NCBI GenBank assembly: GCA_022747635.1
Contig: JAKTNV010000001.1
Span: 20,582,572 to 20,646,571 of the forward strand
Direction: 5' to 3'
DNA: 64,000 nt
Source of the DNA: Hetaerina americana
Lineage: Eukaryota; Arthropoda; Insecta; Odonata; Calopterygidae
Shown: in pieces, positions 33,884 through 45,799 of the stretch
Numbering within the stretch: the stretch's first letter is position 1
How the letters are laid out: each line of letters starts with the position of its first letter
Position numbers and translations under genes: made by a program
The notes under the pieces: generated by a model
The model's input: the letters and a program-made list of their open reading frames with translations, nothing else
Databases searched by the model: none
Told to the model about the DNA's origin: nothing

Positions 33884-35184
33884 TAGTAAACAATAAACAA
33901 GCAACGGATAGGTTATTAACAGTAGAAATAAAAGCAGAGCTGAAGCTTTTGGTCATCGTTCAGGTATATATGCCACCAATAATTCATACGAAGAAATCGA
34001 TAGGATATACAATCAGTTATAGGACATAATCTCGTGTGTCTTCCAGCAAGAAAACATTTGATAGTAATGGGTGATTGGAATGCGACGGTAGGCGAAATAC
34101 TAAGAGATGGTGATGAGGTGGGGGACTATGGTTTGGGAACGAGGAATGATTGCCGCGAGAGAGAATTTGAGTTCTGTAGGAGACAGGGGTTAGTCATCAC
34201 CAACAATTGATTTAGACACCACAAAAGGCGTAGGTATGCATGGATAATGCCAGGTGACTCAGCTAGGTATCACTTATATAATAATATAGTTAGGAGCAGA
34301 TTTAAGGGTGGTCAATTCGTACAGTTTTTAGTAGCGGATTCGGACTCAGATCACAATTTAGTAGTTCTGCAATGAAGCGTCCGAATCAGAAAGAAAAGGC
34401 AGGGGCGACGGGTTAGGGAATGAAATGTAAAAGCATTAACTGGAAAAACACGGAAGGAGTATTAGCAGGCTGTATAGATCATCACGGATGAGGGAAAAGA
34501 GCTGAATGCTATCAAGAAAAAATTGAACAATATCGAAAATAGGATATCAGAAGCCACAAAAGAAACTATAGGTACAGTTAATGGAAAAAGTGCAAGGAAA
34601 TCATGGATCATAGATGAGGTGTTCAGAAAGCTAGGTGAAAAAAGGATATGGAAGAATGTAAACACAGAGTTGGGCAGAAGGAAGTACAAAGAGTTAAATA
34701 ATAAATTTAGGCGGGCAACAAATAAAGCAAAAGAAGCATGGTGGAAGACGCAATGCGAGGATATGGAAAGTCTGCCGAGGAAGGGTGAAATTGCTGCGCT
34801 ATACAGCAAGGTTAAATCATCATCATCGGGGAGTAAGAAGGGAAGATCTATACTAACAGTTAGAGATAAGGCGAATAAGATAATAGTTGACACAGGAAAG
34901 ATCCAAGAGAGATGGAAGGAATATATAGAAGAACTGTATAGTAAAGAACTTAGACCAACATAGTTAGAAATAGAAAAGGAACATGACGTATAGGAAGATA
35001 GCTTAGGTCCAGGCATTCTCGACGATGAGGTAGAAAGGGCTTTAAGGGAGATGGCATCAAATAAGGCTTTGGGGGTAGATTACATTCCTGCGGAACTACT
35101 TATAGGTTTAGGAAAATGTGGGACTAAGATCTTTTATGGACTAATACGTGGTATCTATCAGGAAGGAAGTTAGACGAGAGACTT

Positions 35185-35488
35185 GTAGTAGTTTTAGGGG
35201 AGGCGACCGACAGCTAAGGTCATTTGCGCCGTAGGGGATGGACAGGAAAGGATGAAGGGTGGAGAGAAACCCGGCTTCGGCATTAGCCTACTCTTTACGA
35301 AAGGCGCCAAGGGGTACGTAGTTTAACGTCCCATCCGACGGACAGCGTACTCAGTTAAAGCGACCTCCACAAAGCACCTCAGGTAGGGATCGAGATACCT
35401 CTGAAAAATATTCAACACCGCCGGGATTTGAACCCGCCCCCTTAGGGTGGGAAGCCAGTACGTTAGCCCCCGCACCATCTCGATCCCC
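35185..35488 (-). repeat. SINE family A, copy 3, inserted in LINE
   Basis: Same family as 2223-2529. Flanked by GACGAGAGACTT (35173-35184) and GACGAAAGACTT (35489-35500), a 12-bp target-site duplication with one mismatch. Removing it rejoins the LINE sequence. Confidence 0.92.
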
Positions 35489-35822
35489 GACGAAAGACTT
35501 CGTGAGATATGTGTTAGTTCCTATTTGGAAAAAAATAAAGGTCCTATTTGCATAAAAATAAGTTTGATATCCCATGCAGCTAAAGTGATCCCCAGGATCA
35601 TCAACAAAAGGATGGAGAGCAATGCAAATGATTACTTGGGGGATGATCAATTTGGATTTAGGAAGGGGACAGGTGGCGTGATGTCATTGCAGTAATGAGA
35701 TTATTAATCGAGAGGAATATAGAATACAATCAGGAGGAATTTTTCTGTTTCGTAGATTTCGAAATGGCGTTTGATAGAGTGAGTTGGGAAAACTAATGAG
35801 TATATTGCAAAAAATAGAAATA

Positions 35823-36575
35823 CGAGGGTCATCCGGAAAGTAGTACCCGTTCGTGAAATAAAGACACAAAAGTAAATATTAACAAACATAAAAAATTTTA
35901 TTTGAAAGAGGATACTTTAAACTACTTCTCAACATAATCTCCAAGCAAATTAAGGCATTTGTCATAGCGTGTGACAAGTTTCTGTATTCCTGCTGCATAG
36001 TCCTTCGCCGCCAGCTCATTGAGATACGCGAGGGACCCATCTTGCACAAATTTTTGCATAATGCAGATGGTGTTTAACAATTTCATGAACAATTGTTCGA
36101 GAAACATTGGGAAAATGCTCACAGATGTCATCAATTGTGACGCGCCGATCGTTCCTCACGAATTCGTCAACTGAGCTCACCAGTTGGTCTGTAATGACAG
36201 ACGGTCTCTCCGAACGCTCATCGTCGTGTGTGTTCCCCCTCCCCATGTTGAAGTTGCGACACCACCGCCGAACAGACGACTCGTCCATTACATTGTCTCC
36301 ATACACCTCCTTTAATTGGCGATGAATATCACATGGGCGAACGTTTCTTGCATTGAGGAATTTAATCACTGCCCTCACTTCACAACTGGCGGCGTTCTCA
36401 ATTTTTTTAAACATTGTAAACAATCACAGAAACAACACAGGCAATGCTAGCGTCACGCAACTTGGCTCAGAGAAGGCAGACAAGCCACTGAAGCTATCTG
36501 ACCTCGTCCAGCGGCTACTCGCGTCGTCAGCACTTCATGCGGCACGAACGGGTACTTCTTTCCGGATGACCCTCG
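35823..36575 (-). mobile_element. Internally deleted mariner-type element in LINE
   Basis: Inverted ends CGAGGGTCATCCGGAAAG (about 30 bp) with TA duplications at 35821-35822 and 36576-36577. The minus strand encodes the N-terminal DNA-binding part (36016-36423: AVIKFLNARNVRPCDIHRQL, ESSVRRWCRNFNMGR, DDICEHFPNVSRTIVHEIV). Then, in another frame, comes the C-terminus (NELAAKDYAAGIQKLVTRYD, to 35922). The catalytic domain is deleted, so it is non-autonomous. Confidence 0.93.
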
Positions 36576-37689
36576 TAGATTGGAGGTACAGGAGGCTAAT
36601 CCGCACCCTGTACATGTTTCAGACTGCTCAGTTGCGACTGGGGAACGGGGAGTCTGGATGGGCAGTGTTAGGAAGAGGTGCAAGGCAGGGTTGTCCCTTA
36701 TCACTGGTGCTGTTCAACTTATACAATGAGAAGAAAATTATTAAAGAGGCATAAGAAGAACTGGAGGTAGGAATGAAATTCGAAGGGGATTTCGTTTAAT
36801 CAGTTTGGTCTGCTGATGACCAAGCTTTAGTTTATCAGTCAGCCAATGGGTTGCAAGCACTGCTGAGTGAATTGGAAATTCAGTGCGTCAGGTATGGGAT
36901 GAGAATCAATATTAATAAAACAGAGGTATTGCGAAAATCTAGAATGAAAAGGGTTAAACTAAACATTAAAATAGGAGGGCAAAAACTAGAGCAGGTAGAA
37001 AAGTTTAAGTGTCTCGGAAGTGTTTTGGACCAACACGATCAAAGAAGTAGGAACGCAAGGACAGGAATTGGGTCAGGAAAAGAGGTTTTCACAAGGAGGA
37101 GGGGTAGGGATGTTGACTGAGGTTATTAAGATAAGACTCGTCAAAACTTTGATAAGGAGCGTAGTTATGTATGGTGAGGAAACGTGCTCACTGAAGCAGG
37201 ATAATAAAAGTAAATTGGAGGCTTTTGAAATGTGGGTTTGGAGAAGAATGGAGAAGGTTAAATGGACAGAGAAGAAAACCAATGAGGAATTACTAAGTAT
37301 AGTGGGCGAGGATAGGGGTTTGTTGCGAGAAATCTTAATGAGGCAGGAAAAATGGATGAAGGGCGTATTGACTAGCAGTGGGATGTTGAAGACACTAATG
37401 GAGGGGAAAATGTTATGCAAACGAGGAAAGGGCAGGAACAAGATAGGGATGTTGAACAGGATGAAGGGAAAAAGGAAGCACTCAGAGATGAAGAGGGATT
37501 TGATATAGACTGTCGTTGAATTGTGTTTTACTAGGAGTCACAAAATTTGGTTGGTGTGTCTATTTAAAACCTACCTTAACCGGTAGATTACTTACAAACA
37601 TATGTATATTCAAGTAGGGGTACCCAAAAATTACAAGAATCATATTTTTAAAGCTGAGCATTAAATTGTTTTAGGGAAAAACCTTATCA

Positions 37690-38565
37690 ATTTCAAAGTA
37701 ATCTCCATTGTGCGTAATTAATATGTCCAATTTGCAATTCCATACCATTTTTCCAACTCCTCTGTTTTGATGTCAAACAGCTCCTGTTTCGTTTTTTCTT
37801 TCCCACTTTTACGTCATCAAAAAGTTCTCCTTTCATGTCCCTCTTCATTCGAGGCAACAAGAAGAAATTGCACGGAGTGAGGTCAGGTGAGTAAGGGGCG
37901 TGGGGCAAGAGAGTCGTTCTGTTTTTGAATAAAAACAGGCGCAACGAAATGACTGCATGAGCCCGTGCATTGTCATGGTGGAAAAACCATGAGCGAGGCG
38001 TCAATGAAGTTTTCCATTGACTTCACTCTTGTTTCGTTTCGGGGTCGTAACCATAACACTATGACTAGTCACCAGTAGTGGCCTTGGAAAAAAATATCTG
38101 GATTGATACGGAGATGGTCATTTGATGCACGGGAAGTTTCAATACGATTCTCTTTGTGGTATTCAGTCAGGACCCGAGGCATGAATTTCAGTGACCCTTC
38201 TCATCTTCAAACCTTCGAACAAAATTTGTTGAAGCGAGATCCCTGTTTTTCCAGGCCTAATGCCTTCCAGGTCATTTTTTTCCAACTAATGCCTTCAGAA
38301 GTCAATCTTCGGTATTTAAGCACGATTGCCCGAACTTTTTCAATATTTTCGCAAATTCTACATGTTGACGGACGTTATGAACGAGGTTTGTCACCAAGTG
38401 ACTTCATCGTGAGTTCACATACTTTTAATCGAGGAAACCTTTGGTACACTTGATTTTTTCCCATAGCACATTCATTGTAAGCTGTTTTTAACATCATGAC
38501 TTTTGGCGGTTTTTTCCTCAAGCAGGAAGCCAAATTTCCCAGCGAAGCGCTCATCACTTAAATCC
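37690..38565 (-). pseudogene. Degenerate mariner-family transposase
   Basis: The minus strand reads GKNQVYQRFPRLKVCELTMK (DNA-binding part, from 38557 down), then broken frames through about 38050. Next is FHHDNARAHAVISLRLFLF with the second catalytic Asp and PYSPDLTPCNFFLLPRMKRD, where the third catalytic Asp position reads Asn. It ends near 37693. Frameshifts and the Asp-to-Asn change make it inactive. Clear TIRs were not found. Confidence 0.85.
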
Positions 38566-38618
38566 ATCATGATGAAAAACGAGGAGCAAAGCTCTGGTTT
38601 TACAAAACGAATTGTTGA

Positions 38619-38728
<110 letters not shown>

Positions 38729-38802
38729 TACGCACGCCTTTCTTCAGCTAGGTGATCATAGCGTAAATCGTCCTGAGCTGTGTATACACACTCACACATA
38801 TA

Positions 38803-39387
38803 TTTTTTTTTTATTTTAAAACATTGTTCACATACAGCAGTGGCGTCAATTTACAGTGAAAAATATCTCAAACATAAAAGAGGACAAAAGACAATAACAG
38901 TATAACAATAACAACGAGAACCAAGCATGGACAGGGGAAAATTTTAATTTACTGAAAGGTGGGATAAAGCTTGGGTGGTGAAGTTGTTGCATGATAGGTT
39001 AAAGGGGTCGACAGTGTGAGGGAGTGAATTTAGAAGGGAGGAGAGGCGAAATAACAGTGAGCGCTTGGTGAGAGATATTCTGGGGATAGGCAGATGGAGT
39101 AGGGAGTGGGTGCGGGTGGATCGGGTTGGTATTCTGAAGTTAAAGAAAGATAGCAGTTCAGGGCAATCAATATCCGAGTTTAGGGTCTTGTAGAGGAGTT
39201 TTAAATCAGCTTTAAGTCTGCAGCTTTGGGGACTAGAAATGGATAGGGAAGACAGAACAGCATTTGAGGACATATTGCGGTAATGTGGGACTCGGTGTTT
39301 GACTATTTTGGTAAAGAAGTGAGAGATGCAATCAAGGGATTTAAGGTTAGCTGGGGATGATGTGGACCAAATGGGGGAGCAATATGA

Positions 39388-39390
<3 letters not shown>
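38803..39390 (-). pseudogene. 3' end of a second LINE type (CR1/Jockey-like) with poly(A)
   Basis: The minus strand encodes YCSPIWSTSSPANLKSLDCI, RLKADLKLLYKTLNSDIDCP, RSLLFRLSSLLNSLP and ends at a stop at 38944. This is the C-terminal tail of reverse transcriptases of LINEs of the CR1/Jockey type; the clade is not certain. About 140 bases further on it ends in AAAATAAAAAAAAAA (38805-38819), an element poly(A) tail. It is truncated at its 5' end in a (TA)n/(CA)n tract. Confidence 0.8.
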
Positions 39391-39469
<79 letters not shown>

Positions 39470-39510
39470 ATATAAATATGTGTGTGCGTGTGCATAAATA
39501 TATATATTTA
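39390..39510. repeat. (TA)n(TG)n microsatellite
   Basis: About 55 bases of TA followed by about 24 of TG and mixed TA/TG repeats. The IYIY/THTH open frames here are translation artefacts. Confidence 0.95.
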
Positions 39511-39918
39511 ACACTTCGAATGCACAGTAGAACAAAAAATGTACCCAGAAAATGAGTAAAAGGGCACCCACATTTTAGATAGTTTGAGTTTTCGGCCATC
39601 TCTTAGGCCTTCTTCAAGGAAGACTAGGATTGTTCAGGTATTATGCTTTAACAAAGACCAATTTCATCAGTTTTGCATTACTTATACTTGAAATATTCTA
39701 TCGGTTGCTTGCTCTATGTTAACTACGTTTTTCTTACTTTATTATTCAACATTATTGCCACCCCTCGCTGGCTCTCGTCCCCTCCGCCGTATTTTACTCT
39801 GTAACTATCGCTCCAGTAATCTTAGCTATCCTTTCTCAACTGCTATTATCCTCTCTCAACTGCTATTATCTTACTGCTATAACTACTATATAACTGCTTA
39901 GCTATCTCTTTCCTCTCA

Positions 39919-40125
39919 GCCGGCCTCGGTGGCGGCGGGGTAACGTCCTCGCCTACCAACCCAGAGGTCGTGGGTTCGATTCCCACCTAGGTGGATTTCC
40001 CTCCATCTAGGGCTTGGTTGTATGTGATTGTCGTCAAATGTCTGTAATGTAGGGTTAGGTGGAAGAAGGGACTATTAGTCTCAACCTCGCCTAATTAAGT
40101 CGATAAATAAATTAATTAATTAATA
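39919..40125 (+). repeat. tRNA-derived SINE family C
   Basis: Starts CCGGCCTCGGTGGCGG, with B box GGTTCGATTCCCACC, a body including AATGTAGGGTTAGGTGG, and a 3' tail of (ATTAA)n. This is a typical complete SINE, distinct in sequence from families A and B. Confidence 0.88.
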
Positions 40126-40179
40126 CAAACCTAAAATACAGTTATATCTTCCTTCCATCTCTTGCCCTACATTCTATTA

Positions 40180-41520
40180 TTTTTCTGTCCACCAAATTAT
40201 CATAAGGAGGAGGAAATCGACAGGGTTTACATCCAATAATAGGATAAAATGTTGAGTGTTCCTGCAGGAAAATCTTTGATAGAGATGGGTGATTGAAATG
40301 TGACGAAGAAAGGGATGGTGATGAAGCGGGAGATTACGCATTAGGTAAGAGAAATGACCTTTGGGAGAAAGCAATTGAGTTCTGTAGTACACACGGGCTA
40401 ATCATCACCAACGCTTTGTTTAGACACAGTAAAAGGTGGAGGTATATATAGAAAATCCCAATTGGTCTGTTTGAGTTCAGGAATGGGAGGGGCATACGTG
40501 ATTTTATTGCGGTAATGAGATCTCAAATCGGAATGAAAATTGAATGCAATCAGGACGTATTCACCTGTTTAGAAAATTTCAAAAAGGTTTTCGATAGAGT
40601 GAATTGAGAAAAACTAATGAATATATTGTAGAAAATAGGAATAGATTGGAGGATTAGAACCCTATCCGAAACCTGTGTATGTCTTAGAATGCTCAGTTGC
40701 GAGTGGGAGAGAAAACGTCCGGCTAGGCAATGTTTGGAAAAAGAAATGAGGCAGGTTTGTCCATTATTTCCTATATATGTTCAACGACAGATCGAGGATG
40801 ACCAAGCTTTTGTTTGTCAGTTAGCCAGGGGGTTGCAAGCATTGCTGCGTGAATTCAAGATCCAGTGGGATAGAATGAGATGAGAATAAACAGGAATAAA
40901 ATAAGGTTTATGTAACTTTAGAGAAAAAGAAAGGCTAAGTTTAACGTTCAAATAGGAGGGCAAAAGCTAGAGTAGGTGGAACGGTTGACATATCTCGGAA
41001 GTGGTTTGGACCCAAAGAGTCACAAAAGTAGGGAAGTAAGAAGAAGAATTGCACAAGGCAAAGAGGCTCTCACAAGGATGGGGTAATAGATGACAGATAC
41101 GTTGAGTAAGGATGTTAGGAAAAGGTTCACCAAAACTTGAATATGGGGTGTAGTTATGCATGACGCGGAATCATGGTAATTGAAGCAGGATTATAGGCAT
41201 AGATTGAAGGTTTTTAAAATTTGGTTTTGGATAAGGATGGAGAAGGTGAAGTGAAAAGGGAGGAAAACGAATAATTAGCTTCTACGCATGGTTGGAGAGG
41301 AGAGGTCATTGTTCAGGGAAATCATAAGGAAACAGGGAAAATGAATGAAAAGCACATTGGTCGGGAGTGAGATGTTGAAGACTGTGTTAAAGTGAAGAAT
41401 GCTAGGCAAACGAGGAAAGGGAAGGAATATGATATGGATGTAGGACAGTTTGAAGGGAGGAAGGAAATATACGGAGATAAAGTGGGGCTAGTTGAGGAGT
41501 AGGATGTTGGGTTGTGTTCT
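40180..41520 (+). mobile_element. Second copy of the APE-type LINE, heavily degraded
   Basis: Same family and order as 33882-37515: an endonuclease remnant (ATGGGTGATTGAAATGTGACG near 40282), a deletion to the reverse transcriptase start (40470 on), AFDRVN-like and RQVCPLF segments near 40560-40770, and a C-terminal region to about 41500. Many stops. It lacks the nested insertions of the first copy. Confidence 0.8.
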
Positions 41521-41529
41521 CCTGGTAAA

Positions 41530-42500
41530 ATGGTAAATTTTTAATCCAAGTTTGCACAGCCAGATTTTGCGTGCACTCTGATTTCACAGATGTATGCAAG
41601 AGTGCCGAATTTATGCGACTTTCCACAGTAAAAAAACGTATGAGATGAGTATCAGCCATTTCGTAATGCTTTCCGGAAAAATGATCGAAATAAAGATTTG
41701 AAGAGCACTTAAAGGAGTTATATGTAATCGGGTATAGTAATACAAAGAAAAAGTGCATTGAAATCGACCAAAACCTGATGTGAAGCTGGTTTTGTAAGTC
41801 ACCTTGATCTTCTGAGCGTATCTAACGACTCTTCGTTTTTTTCTTCTGTAACTTATTTACCTTCATTACATTTTTATAGTTTATCCAGTATAAAAATAAA
41901 AAATATAGATCAATATATGTGTATTAGATATAATTTCATCAATATGTATATGATTTAATGTTATTTGTTAATATTTTTAATGTCCATGCTCGTTTCCTTA
42001 TTAGTTGAAAAAATATCTAGCAATGTCACAAGTTTAACGTGTACATTTTCTATGATTGAAGATAATTAGTATTTGAAAATACAATACATAATCCTATAGA
42101 TCCAATTACTCTGATAAAAATCACGGTCACCAAAGGCAAATGGAAGAATTTTAACAGAAGAAAGTTTAAAAAAAGATTAAAGAAATGTCTCTATTGATGT
42201 ATATTGAAAACAAAGAAACGTCTATTCCGAATATCATTCATTTCACTTTCTAAACATTTAATTTTATCAGAACCATTAAAACCAAAATATAGCGGATGAT
42301 ATGCCGAATTTATATAATAATGAGATAGTAATATGCATTCCATAGGAATTAATAGGAACGGTAACTACGGCCGTGTGAATATTAAGGGAAAAATCAACCC
42401 CAGCCGTACTCTTAACACTGATTCCTTCATAATATGCATGGCGTAGTGTTAAATAATCAGTATTAAAAAAGAAGAAAATAAAATACATGTTTTTCAGCCA
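41530..42500. other. Unassigned AT-rich intergenic sequence
   Basis: No gene seen. CAACCCCAGCCGTACTCTTA at 42397-42416 also occurs at 3226-3245, so a small shared repeat may be present. Confidence 0.5.
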
Positions 42501-42506
42501 ATATTT

Positions 42507-42787
42507 TTTAATTATTAATTAGGAAAAATATTCCCCAAATGATATTTACATAGCAATGGTAGATGTAATAGAATTTGTTTAAGGCCAAGCGTGATCTCCT
42601 CCGTGGGTCGCACGGCCGGAGAGGATTGTCACGCGTCGGCCGAGATCTTCATTCTTTCCTCAGAGATTTTGAGCCATCAGACTGGTTACGTCCGATTCAC
42701 CGCTCTAACTCATTAGAATGCATCACAATCAGGAATTAGGCTTGGGAAGAGTGAGGGAGATTGTCGCGCCAGCACGGCTCTGCTCGC
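42507..42787 (-). other. 3' flank of CPCFC gene 6
   Basis: Contains TCCGTGGGTCGCACGGCCGG, GATTTTGAGCCATCAGAC and CATCACAATCAGGAATTAGG, shared with gene 5. Only an ATTAAA variant (minus, 42507-42512) is available as a polyadenylation signal. Confidence 0.55.
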
Positions 42788-45309
42788 TTAGTGGCAGTAG
42801 GGGTAGTTGGGGCAGGCGTGGGGGTTGACTCCAGCGGGGTAGTGGGCACCGGCACCAGCACCGTGGTGTGCGGCGACGACTCCGTGTCCCCAGACGGGGG
42901 CGGCGGCGTAGGCACCAGCCCATCCGTGTCCAGCGAGACCGTGAGCGGCTCCGGCCCATCCGTGGGCTCCGTGGGCTCCATGGGCGGCGAGGGCCACGTT
43001 ATCGCAGTAGGGGTAGTTGGGGCAGGTGTGGGGGTCCACTCCGGCGGGGTACTTGGCGGCGACGGCGACTCCGTGGGCACCAACGGCGGCGCCGTGGTGT
43101 CCGTAGGCGGCGTAAGCGGGTGCGGCATAGGTTGCGAGGGCACCAAGATGGTGTCCAGCGGAGTGAGCGGCGAGGGCGACGTTGTCGCAGTAGGGGTAGT
43201 TGGGGCAGGCGTGGGGATTGACACCGGCGGGGTACTTGGCGGCGGGGACACCACCTCCGACCACAGCGGCCACGCAAAGGGCGAGGGCGATCTGTAGGAA
43301 GGAATTTTATATCATTCTCATTGGGAAAATATCGAGCAGACCCCTTAAAATATTAAACAAACAAGATACAGGTGGTACATGAAATGAAATCATTTTAATT
43401 TTACCCCTTGTTTTTCATTCAAGATCATATATTTACCTTCGCATTGTGTTATAAGAATATCTACGACAGTCACACAAATGGCTATCTAATGTAATAGAGA
43501 CACTCAACTCTTGAAAGGTTAGTACTTTTGTAGGACATGTATATTTATATATTAATCTTGAAATTAATTCCATAATCGCCTTTAATTTTCAATAAGGAAC
43601 GCACCACGGAGAAGACACGAAGTGATTCATATCATCGGTTTCGTCCAGTGAATAAACACTGCCTCTTTTGACGCGACACAAATAAGTGTTGATGTCCATT
43701 TAAATTGAAATGTACTACTGCCATGTTTCATTCTTTCCTGTGAACCACTTATGTGTTTCCTATAGTGACTAAGTTCCAGCAGTGGCAAAATAACTTAATG
43801 CTAAAGGTCGTAAAAAAATGAACTTCTCGTAAAATATTGCGCTAAAATATTTAAGAAATATATTCCAATTTCAATCGCTGTTTTTGCATGGAATATTTCC
43901 GAAATTAATATCCATTTCAACGAAATTCATTAATCTCAGAGTGGAAATAATCATCTTTTTTATCGGATTTATCGCTGAGTGCTTTGACCAGAAAAGTCAC
44001 TCATGCACAATCTTTCCTTGTGAATTTCTAGGTAACTTTAAGGGAGAAAGCTGCTACGACGAATTTCACTAAAATAATTCGTTATTTTTTTTTCACTATA
44101 ATAATTTTTTAGTAGTCATTATTAGTATTGCACCATTGTCAATAACATCCAACGTTCAAATACAATGCAGGTTTTTCTTAGGACAAACTCAAAGAACTTC
44201 TGAGATACCGCGGTAGTTATGTTGACGGAGCATACAAATGAAGTTCACTAAAATTTTGATCAAATCTCGGTAGAGAGGAATGATTTCTGCACCGTGAATA
44301 TTCTGCACTTCGTTGATCATAAGCGGATGAATCCTTTAAAGTAACTGTTGCCTCATATCCCACAGCTTTATGATTTATTCAATTTAACGATTCAAATGTT
44401 TCATATTTTAAGAAACTCGGAAGTTATCTTGTCATTATGTTCAGTTAATTTATCAAAAGTGAAAAAGAAAACTTCGTAAAATAAAAAGGAAAAATGATTT
44501 TCTATCGTAGTGATAGCTAATGAGTAGGCTTATTCCGGACTTACTCTATTTTGTAATCTCATAAACAATCCCTGCATTTTATTCCAGTATTTCTCAGTAT
44601 CTATATATTTCTAAAAATAATTGTTTAATATTTATTCTGAACTAGATATAATGATTTGGCAATGAATGGAATTATTAAAGTACTTGGAAAATATATTTGA
44701 ATAATTTCTCTGCCTTGCCAAAAAGGGGAGCAATATTCGCCAAAGGGGAACTCAAAGGGGAACGATACAATAATCGATCAGCCATGTTCTTTGTAATTTT
44801 AACAAAAATGAAATATCGAATTTGTATCATTTTAACAAAAAATTAATTAAAGCCACAATTTCTACATTCACTTTTGAGATTCTTTTGTAATATTTAGGAG
44901 TGGACTTCGCTTGAATTGTCTTGGTAATAGAATTTTGGTAAGAATGTGTACATCTAATAGTTTATACGCTTATCTGCAAGTATTTTTGGTCGTTCTTTAC
45001 GGTCAACGAGCTCTTTTTCTGAAATAATATTATCTTTCCAAGCTCGAGTAAGTTCCATCGAAATGCATTCAATTCAATGTTCACAAGGAAGTTCCCATGG
45101 ATGAGAACATCAATGCAACTATCGATTTCAAAATAGATTTGAATGTGTAGAATATTTCCCAGGAGGATTATCCACTTCGATAAACGTGTTTTTTGTAGAT
45201 TTAATAGTAAATCCAGTCACTATTGCAGCAATATTATACTCTGTTTGATAAATTTAAATGTGTCAAAATCGCTGTAAAGGGGTAGAATTCTCACCAATCG
45301 AGCGGCCAT
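42788..45309 (-). CDS. CPCFC: CPCFC cuticular protein, gene 6 (172 aa precursor)
   Basis: Secreted cuticle structural protein. Coding exons are 45295-45309 (MAARL, donor GTGAGA) and 42788-43291 (acceptor TCCTACAG). The signal peptide is as in gene 4. Cysteine pairs at 34/40, 95/101 and 165/171 lie in VNPHAC, VDPHTC and VNPHAC variants. It differs from genes 4 and 5 at a few residues, for example ALATYAAP for ALAPYAAP. The 2.0-kb intron (43292-45294) is homologous to intron 1 of gene 5 over its 5' part and contains one arm of the 15.8-16.0 kb foldback family near 44323-44378. Confidence 0.94.
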
Positions 45310-45393
45310 GTCTATTGGTTTACTCCTGACTGAGGGATGAACGGGCTTCAGTGAGCTAGTCGAGCTTCTGCTGGTGAGACCTCGGGGTGATGC

Positions 45394-45730
45394 TGACAAT
45401 ACCGTGCCCCCGTGCAATCTTTTATACCCCAGGAAGGGTTCTCCTCTTCCCTTCCCCTCGTGAATACCTTCCCCGCCCTATCCAGGTCCACCTTCCCCTT
45501 CCCCATCGCCCCATTCACCACAGATCCCTCAGGGTCGACCCTCCGGCCGAATTCCGCGTGGCCATCGGCGCCATAGAGGTGCGAAATTTCCTTTCTCCTT
45601 CTTCTCCGTGTTATCCACCCCTTTCTCATCTCCTCCCCGGTATCCTCGGACGGATTCCCAAACTCATATTGAGGAAAAGACTCCCTCTCTCTTTCTTCGG
45701 CTTTCATTTCCGCACCATACATTTATTGCC
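45394..45730 (-). promoter_or_regulatory. Promoter of CPCFC gene 6
   Basis: TATAAAAG at 45419-45426 and TCAG with A at 45394, 32 bases apart. The leader carries AGAAGCTCGACTAGCTC. Upstream blocks are at 45520-45585 (CAGGGTCGACCCTCCGG, CGAATTCCGCGTGGCCATCG) and 45640-45725 (GGTATCCTCGGACGGATTCC, GGCTTTCATTTCCGCACCAT). Confidence 0.82.
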
Positions 45731-45799
45731 TGAGGAAAATCTGCTTCAAAAACTCTGGCCTTGGAACCATAAAAAAATTATCGTAAATTTTAAGTAATT

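Larger units (their letters stand above)
33882..37515 (+). mobile_element. APE-type LINE, degenerate, with nested SINE and mariner
   Basis: The endonuclease part is read in broken frames from 33900 to 34380 (VMGDWNATVGE, ADSDSDHNLVV). A linker frame spans 34523-34963 (KSARKSWIIDEVF, KAKEAWWKTQ). Reverse transcriptase follows: ALREMASNKALGVDYIPAEL, then DDQFGFRKGTG, CFVDFEMAFDRVSWE, RQGCPLSLVLFN, SADDQALVYQ (consensus ADD intact) and the C-terminal SVVMYGEETCSLKQ...EAFEMWVWRRMEKV to 37508. Stops and frameshifts are numerous. It resembles RTE-like 'craniofacial development protein 2' LINEs; the clade is uncertain. The SINE at 35185-35488 and the mariner at 35823-36575 are later insertions. The element is 5' truncated at the TA tract. 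Confidence 0.88.

Noticed and set aside
44760..44830. A second mini-exon-like segment in gene 6 intron (AATCGATCAGCCATG)
   Set aside because: It resembles the mini-exon over only a few bases, with no TATA, leader or donor. The surrounding sequence aligns with ordinary intron of gene 5.
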